Below are positions 14,008-22,207 of a stretch of DNA of 64,000 nt, one piece after another. The notes under the pieces were generated by a model that worked only from the letters and a program-made list of their open reading frames with translations, did not search any database and was not told where the DNA came from. Each line of letters opens with the position of its first letter. Position 1 is the stretch's first letter. The DNA is from Bifidobacterium saguini DSM 23967 (lineage in GTDB: Bacteria > Actinomycetota > Actinomycetes > Actinomycetales > Bifidobacteriaceae): assembly GCF_000741715.1 (NCBI RefSeq), contig NZ_JGZN01000008.1, positions 285,068-349,067 of the forward strand. The letters are read 5' to 3'. The position numbers and the translations under genes were made by a program.

Positions 14008-14387
14008 TGAATGAAGCAACATCTAAAGCCATTGCCGCAGAACGGTCTGCCGCGCATTTGACCATCAAAGAGCTTGCCAAAAAAGCAAACCTGAATGAAC
14101 GCACATTGATTCGTCTGCTTCAAAATGAACGCAATATTAATGTCATTCAGCTTGCCCAGCTTGCGGAAGTCTTTGGAGTCTACCCGCATGAATTAATTGA
14201 ATCCGCCGAAAGATTTATCGAACGTTCCGAACGCGGCCCGGTCTCATTAGATACGGATTCCGGCGAGCGCCCCTCCGTTGATATCGATGATCTTTCCGAC
14301 CGTATCGCGGCGCACCCCGAACAGTTTGATCTCGCGTCGAACATCGACCCCCATAAGGAGGACGAGATGAACACGCCAAGGGAGTAG
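14001..14387 (+). CDS. CI-like repressor
   Basis: 128 residues. XRE-type HTH about 18-45 (MTIKELAKKANLNERTLIRLL in context, RNINVIQLAQLAEVFGV), then an acidic tail without a peptidase or oligomer domain that I can recognize. A TATAAA box at 13987 places the transcript start at the ATG, so leaderless. It lies 3 bp before the ImmA-like protease gene, which in ICEBs1-type systems cleaves such repressors to induce the element. Confidence 0.8.
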   Translation: MDMNEATSKAIAAERSAAHLTIKELAKKANLNERTLIRLLQNERNINVIQLAQLAEVFGVYPHELIESAERFIERSERGPVSLDTDSGERPSVDIDDLSDRIAAHPEQFDLASNIDPHKEDEMNTPRE

Positions 14388-14390
14388 GCC

Positions 14391-14774
14391 ATGGATTATT
14401 GGACACTCGAGCATGAGGCGCGTTCCCTCGGCATCCACGTAAGGGAACGCCAGCTCCAACCCAACGTGTGCGGCCGCTATTACGAGGCTGCGCGGCTCAT
14501 CCTCATAGATGAGGAGCTGCCCGACTACGGGAAGACGTGCACGCTCGCCCATGAGCTCGTGCACGCCAGGCATCACGACCCCGGTTGCGGGGCAGGCTAC
14601 CGGAAGGCCGAATCGCGGGCGAGGAGGGAGACCGCGCTGATGCTCGTCAACCCGGTCGAATACGCGTTGGCCGAACGGCTTTACGACGGCGACTCCTATC
14701 TCATCGCCTGCGAACTCGGCCTCACCGTCCAGGTCGTCAACGATTACAAGAAACTACTGCACGACTCACTTTAG
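14391..14774 (+). CDS. ImmA/IrrE-type metalloprotease
   Basis: 127 residues with the zinc motif HELVHARHH (HExxH) at about residues 53-61. A following Glu-rich helix (KAESRARRETALMLVNP) supplies the third ligand, and a C-terminal HTH-like tail (YLIACELGLTVQVVNDY) follows. Family members (ImmA) cut a repressor encoded next door. Coupled to the CI-like gene, so repressor cleavage is the likely switch. Confidence 0.88.
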   Translation: MDYWTLEHEARSLGIHVRERQLQPNVCGRYYEAARLILIDEELPDYGKTCTLAHELVHARHHDPGCGAGYRKAESRARRETALMLVNPVEYALAERLYDGDSYLIACELGLTVQVVNDYKKLLHDSL

Positions 14775-14779
14775 TAAAC

Positions 14780-14820
14780 ACCTCTTGACTTGAATTAGTA
14801 AATAGGTATAGACTATAACT
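14780..14820 (+). promoter_or_regulatory. Promoter region of first hicAB module
   Basis: TTGACT followed at about 17 bases by TATAGA, then TATAACT just before the ATG at 14821. Repeats of the form AGTAAA and an imperfect palindrome TATAGACTATA suggest an operator. The whole region between immA and hicA is AT-rich unlike its flanks. Confidence 0.5.
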
Positions 14821-15015
14821 ATGAAGAGAAAAGACCTCGAAAAGCGAATCCACCGACTCGCCAAGGACAACGGACTCACCGACATCTGGGAGGAAGGCGG
14901 CAACCACAGCAAGGTCACCGTCGGCAACGCCCAGGCCACCGTGCCACGCCACGGCGAGATCAACGAGCTCACCGCCAAAGGCATCCTGCGACACATCGAA
15001 AGGAACATGAAATGA
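14821..15015 (+). CDS. hicA: HicA-type toxin
   Basis: 64 residues, the normal HicA length: MKRKDLEKRIHRLAKDNGL, with the active-site GGNHSKV His and the closing HGEINELTAKGILRHI. HicA is a small dsRNA-binding-fold mRNA interferase. It comes before the antitoxin gene and overlaps it by 4 bp. Confidence 0.9.
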   Translation: MKRKDLEKRIHRLAKDNGLTDIWEEGGNHSKVTVGNAQATVPRHGEINELTAKGILRHIERNMK

Positions 15016-15392
15016 GCAGCCAACCCGTCAACGCCACCGCCGTCTGCACCCGCAGCGGCGGCTGGTGGGCCGTCGAAGTACCGGAAATCCCCGGCCTGTT
15101 CACCCAGGCCCGCCGCCTCGACCAGGTCGAGGAACAGGTACGCGACGCAGCCGAAATGCTCGACGTCACAATCGGCACCGTGACCATCGACCCCCAACTG
15201 GACGAGACCACCCGACGCATGGTCGAACTCCTCTACACCAAACGCGACGAAGCCCGCAAGGCGCAGGACGATGCGTCGAAGCTCGCACGCAGCACCGTCG
15301 CCACGCTCCGCTCCGAAGGCCTCACCGTCCGCGACGTGGCCATGGTCACCGGAGTCAGCCCCCAACGGGTCAGCGCACTCCAGGACGCCTGA
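15012..15392 (+). CDS. hicB: HicB-type antitoxin
   Basis: 126 residues. The N-terminal 45 residues are the degenerate RNase-H fold of HicB (GGWWAVEVPEIPGLFTQARRLDQVEEQVRDA). The C terminus is a HTH (SEGLTVRDVAMVTGVSPQRVSAL) that would repress the operon. Tightly coupled to hicA. Confidence 0.88.
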   Translation: MSSQPVNATAVCTRSGGWWAVEVPEIPGLFTQARRLDQVEEQVRDAAEMLDVTIGTVTIDPQLDETTRRMVELLYTKRDEARKAQDDASKLARSTVATLRSEGLTVRDVAMVTGVSPQRVSALQDA

Positions 15393-15402
15393 AAACGAAA
15401 AA

Positions 15403-15436
15403 CGTCCTGTACTCCGCGCCAACGGAGCACAGGACG
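15403..15436 (+). terminator. Hairpin after first hicAB
   Basis: Stem CGTCCTGT-CTCCG / CGGAG-ACAGGACG with one internal mismatch and a 6-base loop; no T run follows. Probably a terminator of the plus-strand hicAB transcript. Confidence 0.5.
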
Positions 15437-15574
15437 AGCCGGGAAGTGCGCCAACACTCAGCTCCGGCAGTTGAAGAATCCGCAAAGTTCAAAGAAAGGA
15501 GGATGCTTCGCGTCTCATCATACCGTGGGAATCGCGGCGGTGCGGGCGAAGCACACCCGAAAATGGCCACCGTT

Positions 15575-16060
15575 TTAACCGACTACAGGATTCGGTGCCT
15601 GTTCTGGTACGCAGAAATTGACGGACGAGGCATGAGCATCGTCGCCGTCGATGGTGACTCTGAATTGGTAGTCGCCGGGGGAAAGCGGCATACCGTTGGC
15701 GAAGTCGAGCGTATTCATAGAACGTCCGCCGACATGGTTCTTCTGTTCGAGATTCAGCCCGGTCACACTTTCGACGGTAATGATATTAGCGACGCGGACC
15801 GGTTGCGGAACAGGCCCCGCCAGTTCAACAACAGCGCCAGAAGCGTCACGCAGCGAATATTCCACGGTCATCTCGCACGGGCACAGACCGCCGGGTATAC
15901 GAATTTCAGCGAATACGGAGAACCGGGTGGTGAGGCCGTTCGGAGTCAGAGGTATAATTCCACCGCCTACGCCGACAAGGTTGGCCTTGCCTCCATTGTC
16001 CACATTCGCATAATCGGCGATGGTCAGATTGATTACAGCCTGTTCGGATACATCGCTCAT
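15575..16060 (-). CDS. DUF6941-like protein, third gene of hicAB operon
   Basis: 161 residues, beta-rich. The N terminus (INLTIADYANVDNGGKANLVGVGGGI) resembles the DUF6941 pattern (DYA...GGK.N..G), and the body alternates strands (TRFSVFAEIRIP, MTVEYSLRD, GDYQFRVTIDGD). It starts 4 bp after hicB and so is likely co-expressed with the toxin pair. Function unknown. Confidence 0.75.
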   Translation of the reverse strand: MSDVSEQAVINLTIADYANVDNGGKANLVGVGGGIIPLTPNGLTTRFSVFAEIRIPGGLCPCEMTVEYSLRDASGAVVELAGPVPQPVRVANIITVESVTGLNLEQKNHVGGRSMNTLDFANGMPLSPGDYQFRVTIDGDDAHASSVNFCVPEQAPNPVVG

Positions 16061-16063
16061 AAT

Positions 16064-16405
16064 TTACGCAGCCACGACCTTCCGGGTCTTCGTTTCGACG
16101 GACGCAACACGCGTGGAAAGAGGCCGCTGCGTCGGAATAGTCACATCAGCTTTAGGCCCTGGATTGAACAGCACGATATTGTCGGAAAGAATCTTGGCCC
16201 CATCGTCGGTGTATTCGATGATACTGGTCGGCTGATTATCGTTGAAATAGAAATCCACGCCTTCCCAAACGTTTTTGCGGGTTTCGGCGAACGTGTCGCC
16301 GGCGGCGGAGAATCCGGGCATGTCATCAGATTCGGCCCACCATACGCCGTCTTCCCTGTGATAGGTGATGTTCACCTGTCGTGTATCCATGTTACGCCTC
16401 TTCAT
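16064..16405 (-). CDS. HicB-type antitoxin (second module)
   Basis: 113 residues. HicB fold at the N terminus (VNITYHREDGVWWAESDDMPGFSAAGDTFAETRKNVWEGV). The C terminus has no obvious DNA-binding domain. The start at 16405 overlaps the toxin stop as ATGA; an alternative start at 16390 removes five residues. Confidence 0.85.
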   Translation of the reverse strand: MKRRNMDTRQVNITYHREDGVWWAESDDMPGFSAAGDTFAETRKNVWEGVDFYFNDNQPTSIIEYTDDGAKILSDNIVLFNPGPKADVTIPTQRPLSTRVASVETKTRKVVAA

Positions 16406-16641
16406 TTCTGCCCGAGGATACTACGAATCTCCTCTTCGGATAATCCGACGTCCTTCACCAGTGTCTTCTTCACCAATCCTGGCGGAACGGTCTGCCCGTC
16501 ATGGAAGGCAAAGGTCAACGGTGGACGACCCTCCGCCTTCATTCTTTTATGCGAACCACTCGCGCGGTCGATCCCGTATCCCAGACCGCGAAGGATACGG
16601 AACAGGTCCGAGGCCTTCATCGATGGGTAGACGATCGGCAT
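16402..16641 (-). CDS. HicA-type toxin (second module)
   Basis: 79 residues: SMKASDLFRILRGLGY, then the active-site GSHKRM His, then the TVPPGLVKKTLVKDVGLSEEEI tail of HicA. It leads a three-gene unit (hicA-hicB-DUF6941). The first ATG has an AAAGG upstream; MKASD at residue 8 is the family-typical start and is an alternative. Confidence 0.85.
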   Translation of the reverse strand: MPIVYPSMKASDLFRILRGLGYGIDRASGSHKRMKAEGRPPLTFAFHDGQTVPPGLVKKTLVKDVGLSEEEIRSILGQK

Positions 16642-16741
16642 GCGCGATTGCCTTTCGGTTGGGTCAATTCAGCAACAGTCCCATTAAATCACATTAAAAC
16701 CGGTTAAAACGTGAATCTTTCATAATAAGCAGGTGAAAATC

Positions 16742-17935
16742 ATGGCCACCATAGTCAAATACCAGACCAGCAATGGCGAAACCAGATACATGGTGCGCTA
16801 CCGGAAGCCGGACGGCTCGCAGACCAAACAGCGTGGTTTCAAAAGGAAAATCGACGCCACCAACTGGGCGGCCGAACACGTGACCACCGCCAAGGCCAAA
16901 GGCATATACATCGACCCGCAGGCCGGCAAAATCACGGTCGGCGAACTGGCCGACGCGTGGCTGGCCAAAAAGAAGCTCGGCACCAAACCCAGCTACTACG
17001 ACGATCTTGAAGACTCATGGAACAAGTGGGTGAAACCAGAATGGGGAAGCATCCCAGTCGCGGCGGTCACCCGCGAGAAGGCACAGCAATGGGCGGCGAA
17101 GATAAGCCAAGGCACCAAGGGCGTGGGCGAGAACGGCCATGAGATATGGGTGGAGAAGCCGAAAAGCGCGAGCGTCGTGCTCCGGGCGCACGGCATACTA
17201 GCCGGGATACTCGATGATGCGAAAGCCGACCGGCGTATCCCCGACAACCCGGTGCGAGGCATCGAACTGCCACGCAAGGCCAGATCCAAACACACGTATC
17301 TGACCGTCGAGCAATTGTATGCGCTGGCCGCCGCATGCACCACGCTCCAACGCAGCATCCTCGTATTGACGTTGGGGCTCACAGGTCTCAGATGGGGTGA
17401 ATGCGTAGGGCTCACGGTCGCGGACATCGATTTCACCGCGCATCGCATCGACGTGAACAAGAGCGCCACCCAAGTACGACGCCGCATGATAATCGGAACC
17501 CCGAAGACCTGGGAGATGCGCAGGATCATGTACCCCGACGCGTTGGAACCGCTGCTGCGCCAACTCTGCGAGGGGAAACGTCCGGAGAATCTGCTGTTCC
17601 CGGATCCAACCACCAAGGACGGTTACACGCATCAGCCGCATTCGCCGAAATCGGACGACCGCAGCTGGTACGCGAAGGCGTGCATCAGAGCCGAGGTGCC
17701 GCGTCTCACCGTGCATGATCTAAGGCATACGGCGGCGAGCCTCATGGTCAAGTCCGGCGCGAACGTGAAGGCCGTGCAGCATCAGCTCGGCCATAAGAGC
17801 GCGGCCATGACGTTGGACGTGTACGCCGACCTGTTCGCCGATGACCTGGACGAACTGTCGGAGCGCATGGGGGAGCTGCTGCTACGTGAAGGTGTGCCCA
17901 AAATGTGCCCAAACGATGTTTCCGAAGCTGCGTAA
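16742..17935 (+). CDS. int: Prophage tyrosine integrase
   Basis: 397 residues from the ATG at 16742, 6 bases after AGGTGA. N-terminal arm-binding domain (1-60: ATIVKYQTSNGETRYMVRYRK...), core-binding SAM-like domain (65-180) and catalytic domain with Arg (GLRWGECVGL), His-x-x-Arg (HDLRHTAASLM), His (QLGHKSAAMT) and Tyr (LDVYADL). It inserts the phage into the 3' end of the tRNA gene, part of which lies directly downstream. Confidence 0.95.
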   Translation: MATIVKYQTSNGETRYMVRYRKPDGSQTKQRGFKRKIDATNWAAEHVTTAKAKGIYIDPQAGKITVGELADAWLAKKKLGTKPSYYDDLEDSWNKWVKPEWGSIPVAAVTREKAQQWAAKISQGTKGVGENGHEIWVEKPKSASVVLRAHGILAGILDDAKADRRIPDNPVRGIELPRKARSKHTYLTVEQLYALAAACTTLQRSILVLTLGLTGLRWGECVGLTVADIDFTAHRIDVNKSATQVRRRMIIGTPKTWEMRRIMYPDALEPLLRQLCEGKRPENLLFPDPTTKDGYTHQPHSPKSDDRSWYAKACIRAEVPRLTVHDLRHTAASLMVKSGANVKAVQHQLGHKSAAMTLDVYADLFADDLDELSERMGELLLREGVPKMCPNDVSEAA

Positions 17936-18000
17936 TTCAAGCGGCAGTAGGACTCTCGGGTTTTACCGTCGCGGGTTCAAATCCCGCTGGTCCGACGATT
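17936..18000 (+). other. Prophage right attachment site in tRNA 3' end
   Basis: The sequence up to 17998 is the 3' part of a tRNA on the plus strand: T-arm GCGGG-TTCAAAT-CCCGC, acceptor TGGTCCG and discriminator A, with an extended variable region that suggests class II (Leu or Ser). No 5' half precedes it, so this is the attR copy; the complete tRNA should lie beyond the left edge of the window. Confidence 0.8.
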
Positions 18001-18001
18001 T

Positions 18002-18038
18002 AGCTCGGAATATCAACGATTCCGAGCTTTTTCTTTTT
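18002..18038 (+). terminator. tRNA terminator retained after attR
   Basis: Perfect 10-bp stem AGCTCGGAAT / ATTCCGAGCT with a 7-base loop followed by a T-rich tail. It served the original tRNA and now ends transcripts from the prophage. Confidence 0.85.
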
Positions 18039-18252
18039 GTCCTGCCAGGCATGATTTCAATGGCCTTAGGCCACAGGTAATGTGCGTTCTAGGGTTCCGT
18101 ACCCCCCTATATATGAGGAACTATCACCCCGATAAACGCATCAATCACCCTATGTTCACCATAAAACCACCTCTTTATTAGGCTTGTTGCGCCACATTCC
18201 ATCGATTCAAGCGATAGACTTGTGCCTTGTAGTTTTGATGAAAGGGACCTGA
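18039..18252. other. Intergenic region before UGPase gene
   Basis: No gene seen. Contains a C-run (acccccct at about 18102-18110). A plausible -10 (TAGACT) lies near 18217 ahead of the UGPase gene. Confidence 0.5.
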
Positions 18253-19785
18253 ATGACCGAACAGAACGATGGCACTCAGCTCAGTAACGGGGGAGTGGAC
18301 TCCAACACTGACATCACTGCCGCTACTTCCGTCAATCCCTCAGCTGTCAAGAATACCGATGAAGCAATTTTCGAGCATTCGGCAGCCAAGATGCGTGAAC
18401 AGGGCATGACCGAAACAGCCATCAACCAATTCCACCATCTATTCGATGTTTGGCGTCGGGAAGAAGCCTCCAGTTGGATTCGCGAGGATGATGTCGAACC
18501 GCTGGAACGGGTACCCAGCTTCCACGATGTTTATGAGACCATCAACCATGATAAGGCCGTGGATGCTTTCGCAAAGACAGCGTTCCTGAAGCTCAACGGT
18601 GGCCTTGGCACCTCGATGGGTCTCGAATGTGCCAAGTCGTTGCTCCCCGTACGTCGTCATAAGGCCAAGCAGATGCGATTTATCGACATCATCATCGGCC
18701 AGGTGCTTACCGCACGCACCCGTTTGAATGTCGAACTTCCATTGACCTTCATGAATTCCTTCCGCACCTCAGCGGATACCATGAAGGTGCTGAAGCATAA
18801 TCGCAAGTTCGAGCAGACCGAAATTCCGATGGAAATCATCCAGCATCAGGAGCCAAAGCTTGTGGCCGCGACCGGTGAGCCGGTGAGCTTCCCTGAGAAT
18901 CCCGATTTGGAATGGTGCCCACCCGGACACGGTGACCTGTTCTCCACCATTTGGGAATCAGGCCTTCTGGATGTGTTGGAAGAGCATGGCTTCGAGTACC
19001 TGTTCATCTCCAACTCGGATAACCTTGGTGCTCGTCCTTCACGCACGTTGGCGCAGCACTTCGAAAACACTGGAGCACCATTCATGGCCGAGGTGGCCAT
19101 ACGCACTCCAGCAGACCGTAAGGGCGGCCATATCGTACGCGATAAGAAGACCGGCCGCTTAATGTTGCGTGAAATGAGCCAGGTGCACCCGGACGATAAG
19201 GCTGCGGCACAGGACATCACCAAGCATCCGTATTTCAATACGAATTCGATTTGGATTCGTATCGATGCGCTGAAAGCCAAGCTCGCTGAATACAATGGCG
19301 TGTTGCCGTTGCCAGTTATTCGCAACAAGAAGACCGTCGATCCCACCAACTCGGATTCGGAACAGGTTATCCAGTTGGAAACTGCTATGGGAGCGGCAAT
19401 TGGACTGTTCAACGGTGCCATTTGCGTACAGGTTGATCGTATGCGCTTCCTGCCTGTAAAGACCACTAATGATTTGTTCATTATGCGTTCCGATCGCTTC
19501 CATCTGACCGATAGCTATGAGATGGAGGACGGTAATTACATCTTCCCGAATGTCGAGCTGGACCCGCGCTTCTACAAGAACATCCATGATTTCGACGAGC
19601 GTTTCCCCTATGCAGTACCATCATTGGCTGCTGCAAATTCGGTAACAATCAAGGGCGACTGGACATTCGGCCGTGATGTGATCATGTTCGCTGATGCCAA
19701 ACTTGAAGATAAGGAAGAGCCGAGCTACGTGCCGAACGGTGAATATGTTGGCCCGCAAGGCATCGAACCGGATGATTGGGTGTGA
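18253..19785 (+). CDS. UTP-glucose-1-phosphate uridylyltransferase, eukaryotic type
   Basis: 510 residues of the UDPGP (UGP2-like) family, not the bacterial GalU family. The nucleotide-binding signature KLNGGLGTSMGLECAKSLLPVR is at about 114. Next come FMNSFRTS and a uridine-binding WCPPGHGDLF, then LFISNSDNLGA and the sugar-binding region. It makes UDP-glucose, used in galactose and human-milk-oligosaccharide breakdown in bifidobacteria. Start: AAAGGG 8 bases upstream. It directly follows the prophage insertion point. Confidence 0.93.
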   Translation: MTEQNDGTQLSNGGVDSNTDITAATSVNPSAVKNTDEAIFEHSAAKMREQGMTETAINQFHHLFDVWRREEASSWIREDDVEPLERVPSFHDVYETINHDKAVDAFAKTAFLKLNGGLGTSMGLECAKSLLPVRRHKAKQMRFIDIIIGQVLTARTRLNVELPLTFMNSFRTSADTMKVLKHNRKFEQTEIPMEIIQHQEPKLVAATGEPVSFPENPDLEWCPPGHGDLFSTIWESGLLDVLEEHGFEYLFISNSDNLGARPSRTLAQHFENTGAPFMAEVAIRTPADRKGGHIVRDKKTGRLMLREMSQVHPDDKAAAQDITKHPYFNTNSIWIRIDALKAKLAEYNGVLPLPVIRNKKTVDPTNSDSEQVIQLETAMGAAIGLFNGAICVQVDRMRFLPVKTTNDLFIMRSDRFHLTDSYEMEDGNYIFPNVELDPRFYKNIHDFDERFPYAVPSLAAANSVTIKGDWTFGRDVIMFADAKLEDKEEPSYVPNGEYVGPQGIEPDDWV

Positions 19786-19805
19786 TTTCACCGCAAAATT
19801 TCAAG

Positions 19806-19843
19806 AAATTTAACGGCCCCGACAAAAAAGGGCCGTTAAATTT
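19806..19843 (+). terminator. UGPase terminator
   Basis: Perfect 14-bp stem AAATTTAACGGCCC / GGGCCGTTAAATTT, 10-base A-rich loop, T run at the end. Confidence 0.85.
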
Positions 19844-19943
19844 TGCGAAATGACGCATATCATGGAAAAAAGCCTCTAAGATAGAGGAAGTGCGAATAAC
19901 AATCGCACACTTATAAAGAAACAATAACTATACGTGAGGACTA

Positions 19944-21857
19944 ATGGCAGAAGGTACAAGCGGGCGTCGGCGTTTTTCCGACAAGTGGGGCAAGCACGAG
20001 CTAGACGTACTGGCTGTGTTGTCATCCGCATTCCCGCAATGGCTGACTTCTCGCCAAATTGCGCAGCGAGTCAAGGCATATGCGGACTCCTATGGGGAGC
20101 TTGCCGATCAGGCAGCCAAGGCTGCATTTGCCAAGCAATTCCAGCGTGATCGCGCCAAGCTTGCGGCTATGGGAATCGCCATTGAATCAAGGCAACCTGA
20201 ATATTCTTCCAAGTCTGAAGGTCAGGATTTCGCATCCTATCGCCTTCAACTAGGTGATGAACCTCGTATCCGGCTCATGTTTGAACCAGAAGACATGCCC
20301 GTGCTTGCTGCAGCCAATTATTTGGCTCGCTCTATGGCCATCTCTTCTGAACCTGACCAGTCGCAGGTCGCACAGCGCGCATCACGTACTACACCTCGTG
20401 TGCCGCAAACGCCGATCCCAGGACTGGGCTTGGATTCCATTGCACCCGGCTTAGGAACGCAGCATATTCCTGACTCTTTGGTCAAGGTCATTGATTCGCG
20501 TCGTTTCGCGGCCACTGTAGACGTGGATGGCGAACATCTGAATGTGGCATACACGGATTCCGATGATTTGGCCATGTATGTGCTTGAACATCCGGGCGCC
20601 ACTATCGTCAGCCCGCAGGAAGCTGTGGATGCCTACCATCGTCGTCTGCATGCCGCCAGCCAGTTCACGCTTGCGGATGAATCCGCTGGCCCTGTCAGCG
20701 CTTCCGTGGTATCGCCTTCCATTAGCCGTGATGTCAGCGAACCCGGTGATCCTGAATCGATTAAGGCTCAGAACAAGAAGAACGGCTCTGCATTCCAGAC
20801 CGGCAGTGAAGTGGACCGCCGTCTGAGGTTGATGCTGTTCCTTTCCGCTCACCTCGGGGAAGAATTCTCGATGAGCGAACTGGCTGTACGATTTATCGGC
20901 AAGCCGAAGAATGATGATGAGCTGAAGAAATTCGTCAACATCATTCATAAGGACATCAACACTCTCACCACGGTGTCTGACGACGGCGAAATGGCCGGTA
21001 GCCAGTTCTTTGATATCGATTGGCCACTGCTGGATGCCGAAGGCATTGTTTCCGCCACGAATTCGCTGGGATTGGAACGTCTGGCTGGCATCTCGCCGCA
21101 GTATCTCAGTATGCTGACCGCTTCAGTCAGCTACTTGGCTCACTCACCATTGCTGCCTGATAAGCAGCGTGCACAGGCCGAATCATTGTGCACGCGCCTC
21201 CGCCGCCATGTCAGCCCCGGTCAGACCCCGTGGCTGAGCTTGACCGGTTATGAATTGGAACCGCGTAGCTTCTCCGTAGTCAAGCGTGCAATCAACACTG
21301 ATTCGCTGCTTGATATGGAATACACCGATGGTACTGGTCGTACACGCCGCAAGCTCGTTGCTCCTGCCAAGATTTTTATCGATGAAGGCGTCTACTACGC
21401 GGCCGTCTATACTGACGTTGGCGCGGCAGCTCCTAAGGAGAAGAAGGCTTACGTCTCTAAGGACAAGACCATCGATAAGGCGAATGGCAAGCCTCGCACA
21501 TGGCAGGTCTTGCGTCTGGCACGCATCGAAAAGGCCGAAGTGGTGAAACCCACAAAGACCATCGATGTGCCGAACATGCCTGTCAGTGAATTGCGCAAAT
21601 GGAGTTTCGATAATGGTACCGAAGCGGTATTCATTACCGATCAAACGGATTTGCCATTTATTAAGACTCTGCCGGGAGCCACTGTAGAGCAGTGCGGAGC
21701 AGGGGAGAAGGTGCATCTGACTGTATCTTCTGATTCCTGGTTCGTGGCATTCTGCATCGCTCATGCGCGCCATATCACGGCGGTCGCACCAGATACGCTT
21801 CGTACGATGATTATCGCTCGAGCGGAGCGAGAACTCAGCTTGAGCGCAGATAAGTAA
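19944..21857 (+). CDS. WYL-domain transcription regulator (PafBC-like fusion)
   Basis: 637 residues. Two winged-helix/WYL-type halves appear in tandem, a PafB-PafC-like fusion. The first half has its HTH at about 20-75 (LTSRQIAQRVKAYA... FQRDRAKLAAMGI). A second HTH at about 290-345 (LGEEFSMSELAVRFIG) is followed by a WYL domain (RAINTDSLLDMEYTDGTGRTRRKLVAPAKIF). Such proteins respond to DNA damage in mycobacteria. A disordered linker lies around 130-200. Start has GAGG 6 bases upstream. Confidence 0.85.
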   Translation: MAEGTSGRRRFSDKWGKHELDVLAVLSSAFPQWLTSRQIAQRVKAYADSYGELADQAAKAAFAKQFQRDRAKLAAMGIAIESRQPEYSSKSEGQDFASYRLQLGDEPRIRLMFEPEDMPVLAAANYLARSMAISSEPDQSQVAQRASRTTPRVPQTPIPGLGLDSIAPGLGTQHIPDSLVKVIDSRRFAATVDVDGEHLNVAYTDSDDLAMYVLEHPGATIVSPQEAVDAYHRRLHAASQFTLADESAGPVSASVVSPSISRDVSEPGDPESIKAQNKKNGSAFQTGSEVDRRLRLMLFLSAHLGEEFSMSELAVRFIGKPKNDDELKKFVNIIHKDINTLTTVSDDGEMAGSQFFDIDWPLLDAEGIVSATNSLGLERLAGISPQYLSMLTASVSYLAHSPLLPDKQRAQAESLCTRLRRHVSPGQTPWLSLTGYELEPRSFSVVKRAINTDSLLDMEYTDGTGRTRRKLVAPAKIFIDEGVYYAAVYTDVGAAAPKEKKAYVSKDKTIDKANGKPRTWQVLRLARIEKAEVVKPTKTIDVPNMPVSELRKWSFDNGTEAVFITDQTDLPFIKTLPGATVEQCGAGEKVHLTVSSDSWFVAFCIAHARHITAVAPDTLRTMIIARAERELSLSADK

Positions 21858-21866
21858 GGAGCTTCC

Positions 21867-22184
21867 ATGCCTTGGTGGATATGGCTGGTGCTGGCGTTGT
21901 TCATGCTGGCCATGATCATCGCCGGACTAGTGTATGCCGGAGTGCATGGCATGCATGCATTACGAGATGTGAGTGAAATCGGCGGACAACTCGGAGAGAA
22001 GTTCGCCGAAATGAACGATACGGACGGTGATGATTGTGTTATGGCGCCCGTATCGTTCACACAACCTTTGAGCGCGGCGCAGGATCGATATGCGGACGCT
22101 CATGCGGAGGTCATCAAGCGTAAGGCAGCCAAGCGGGAACGCCATATCCAGGCGTGGAATAGGTGGAAGCGGTTCAACAACTAG
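21867..22184 (+). CDS. Small membrane protein
   Basis: 105 residues with one transmembrane segment (3-27: WWIWLVLALFMLAMIIAGLV) and a charged cytoplasmic tail rich in Lys/Arg/Trp. It starts 9 bp after the WYL gene and ends 23 bp before helY. The pattern is seen in Bifidobacterium neighbours of helY; function unknown. Confidence 0.75.
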   Translation: MPWWIWLVLALFMLAMIIAGLVYAGVHGMHALRDVSEIGGQLGEKFAEMNDTDGDDCVMAPVSFTQPLSAAQDRYADAHAEVIKRKAAKRERHIQAWNRWKRFNN

Positions 22185-22207
22185 TCAACTACTAGGCGGA
22201 AGACATT

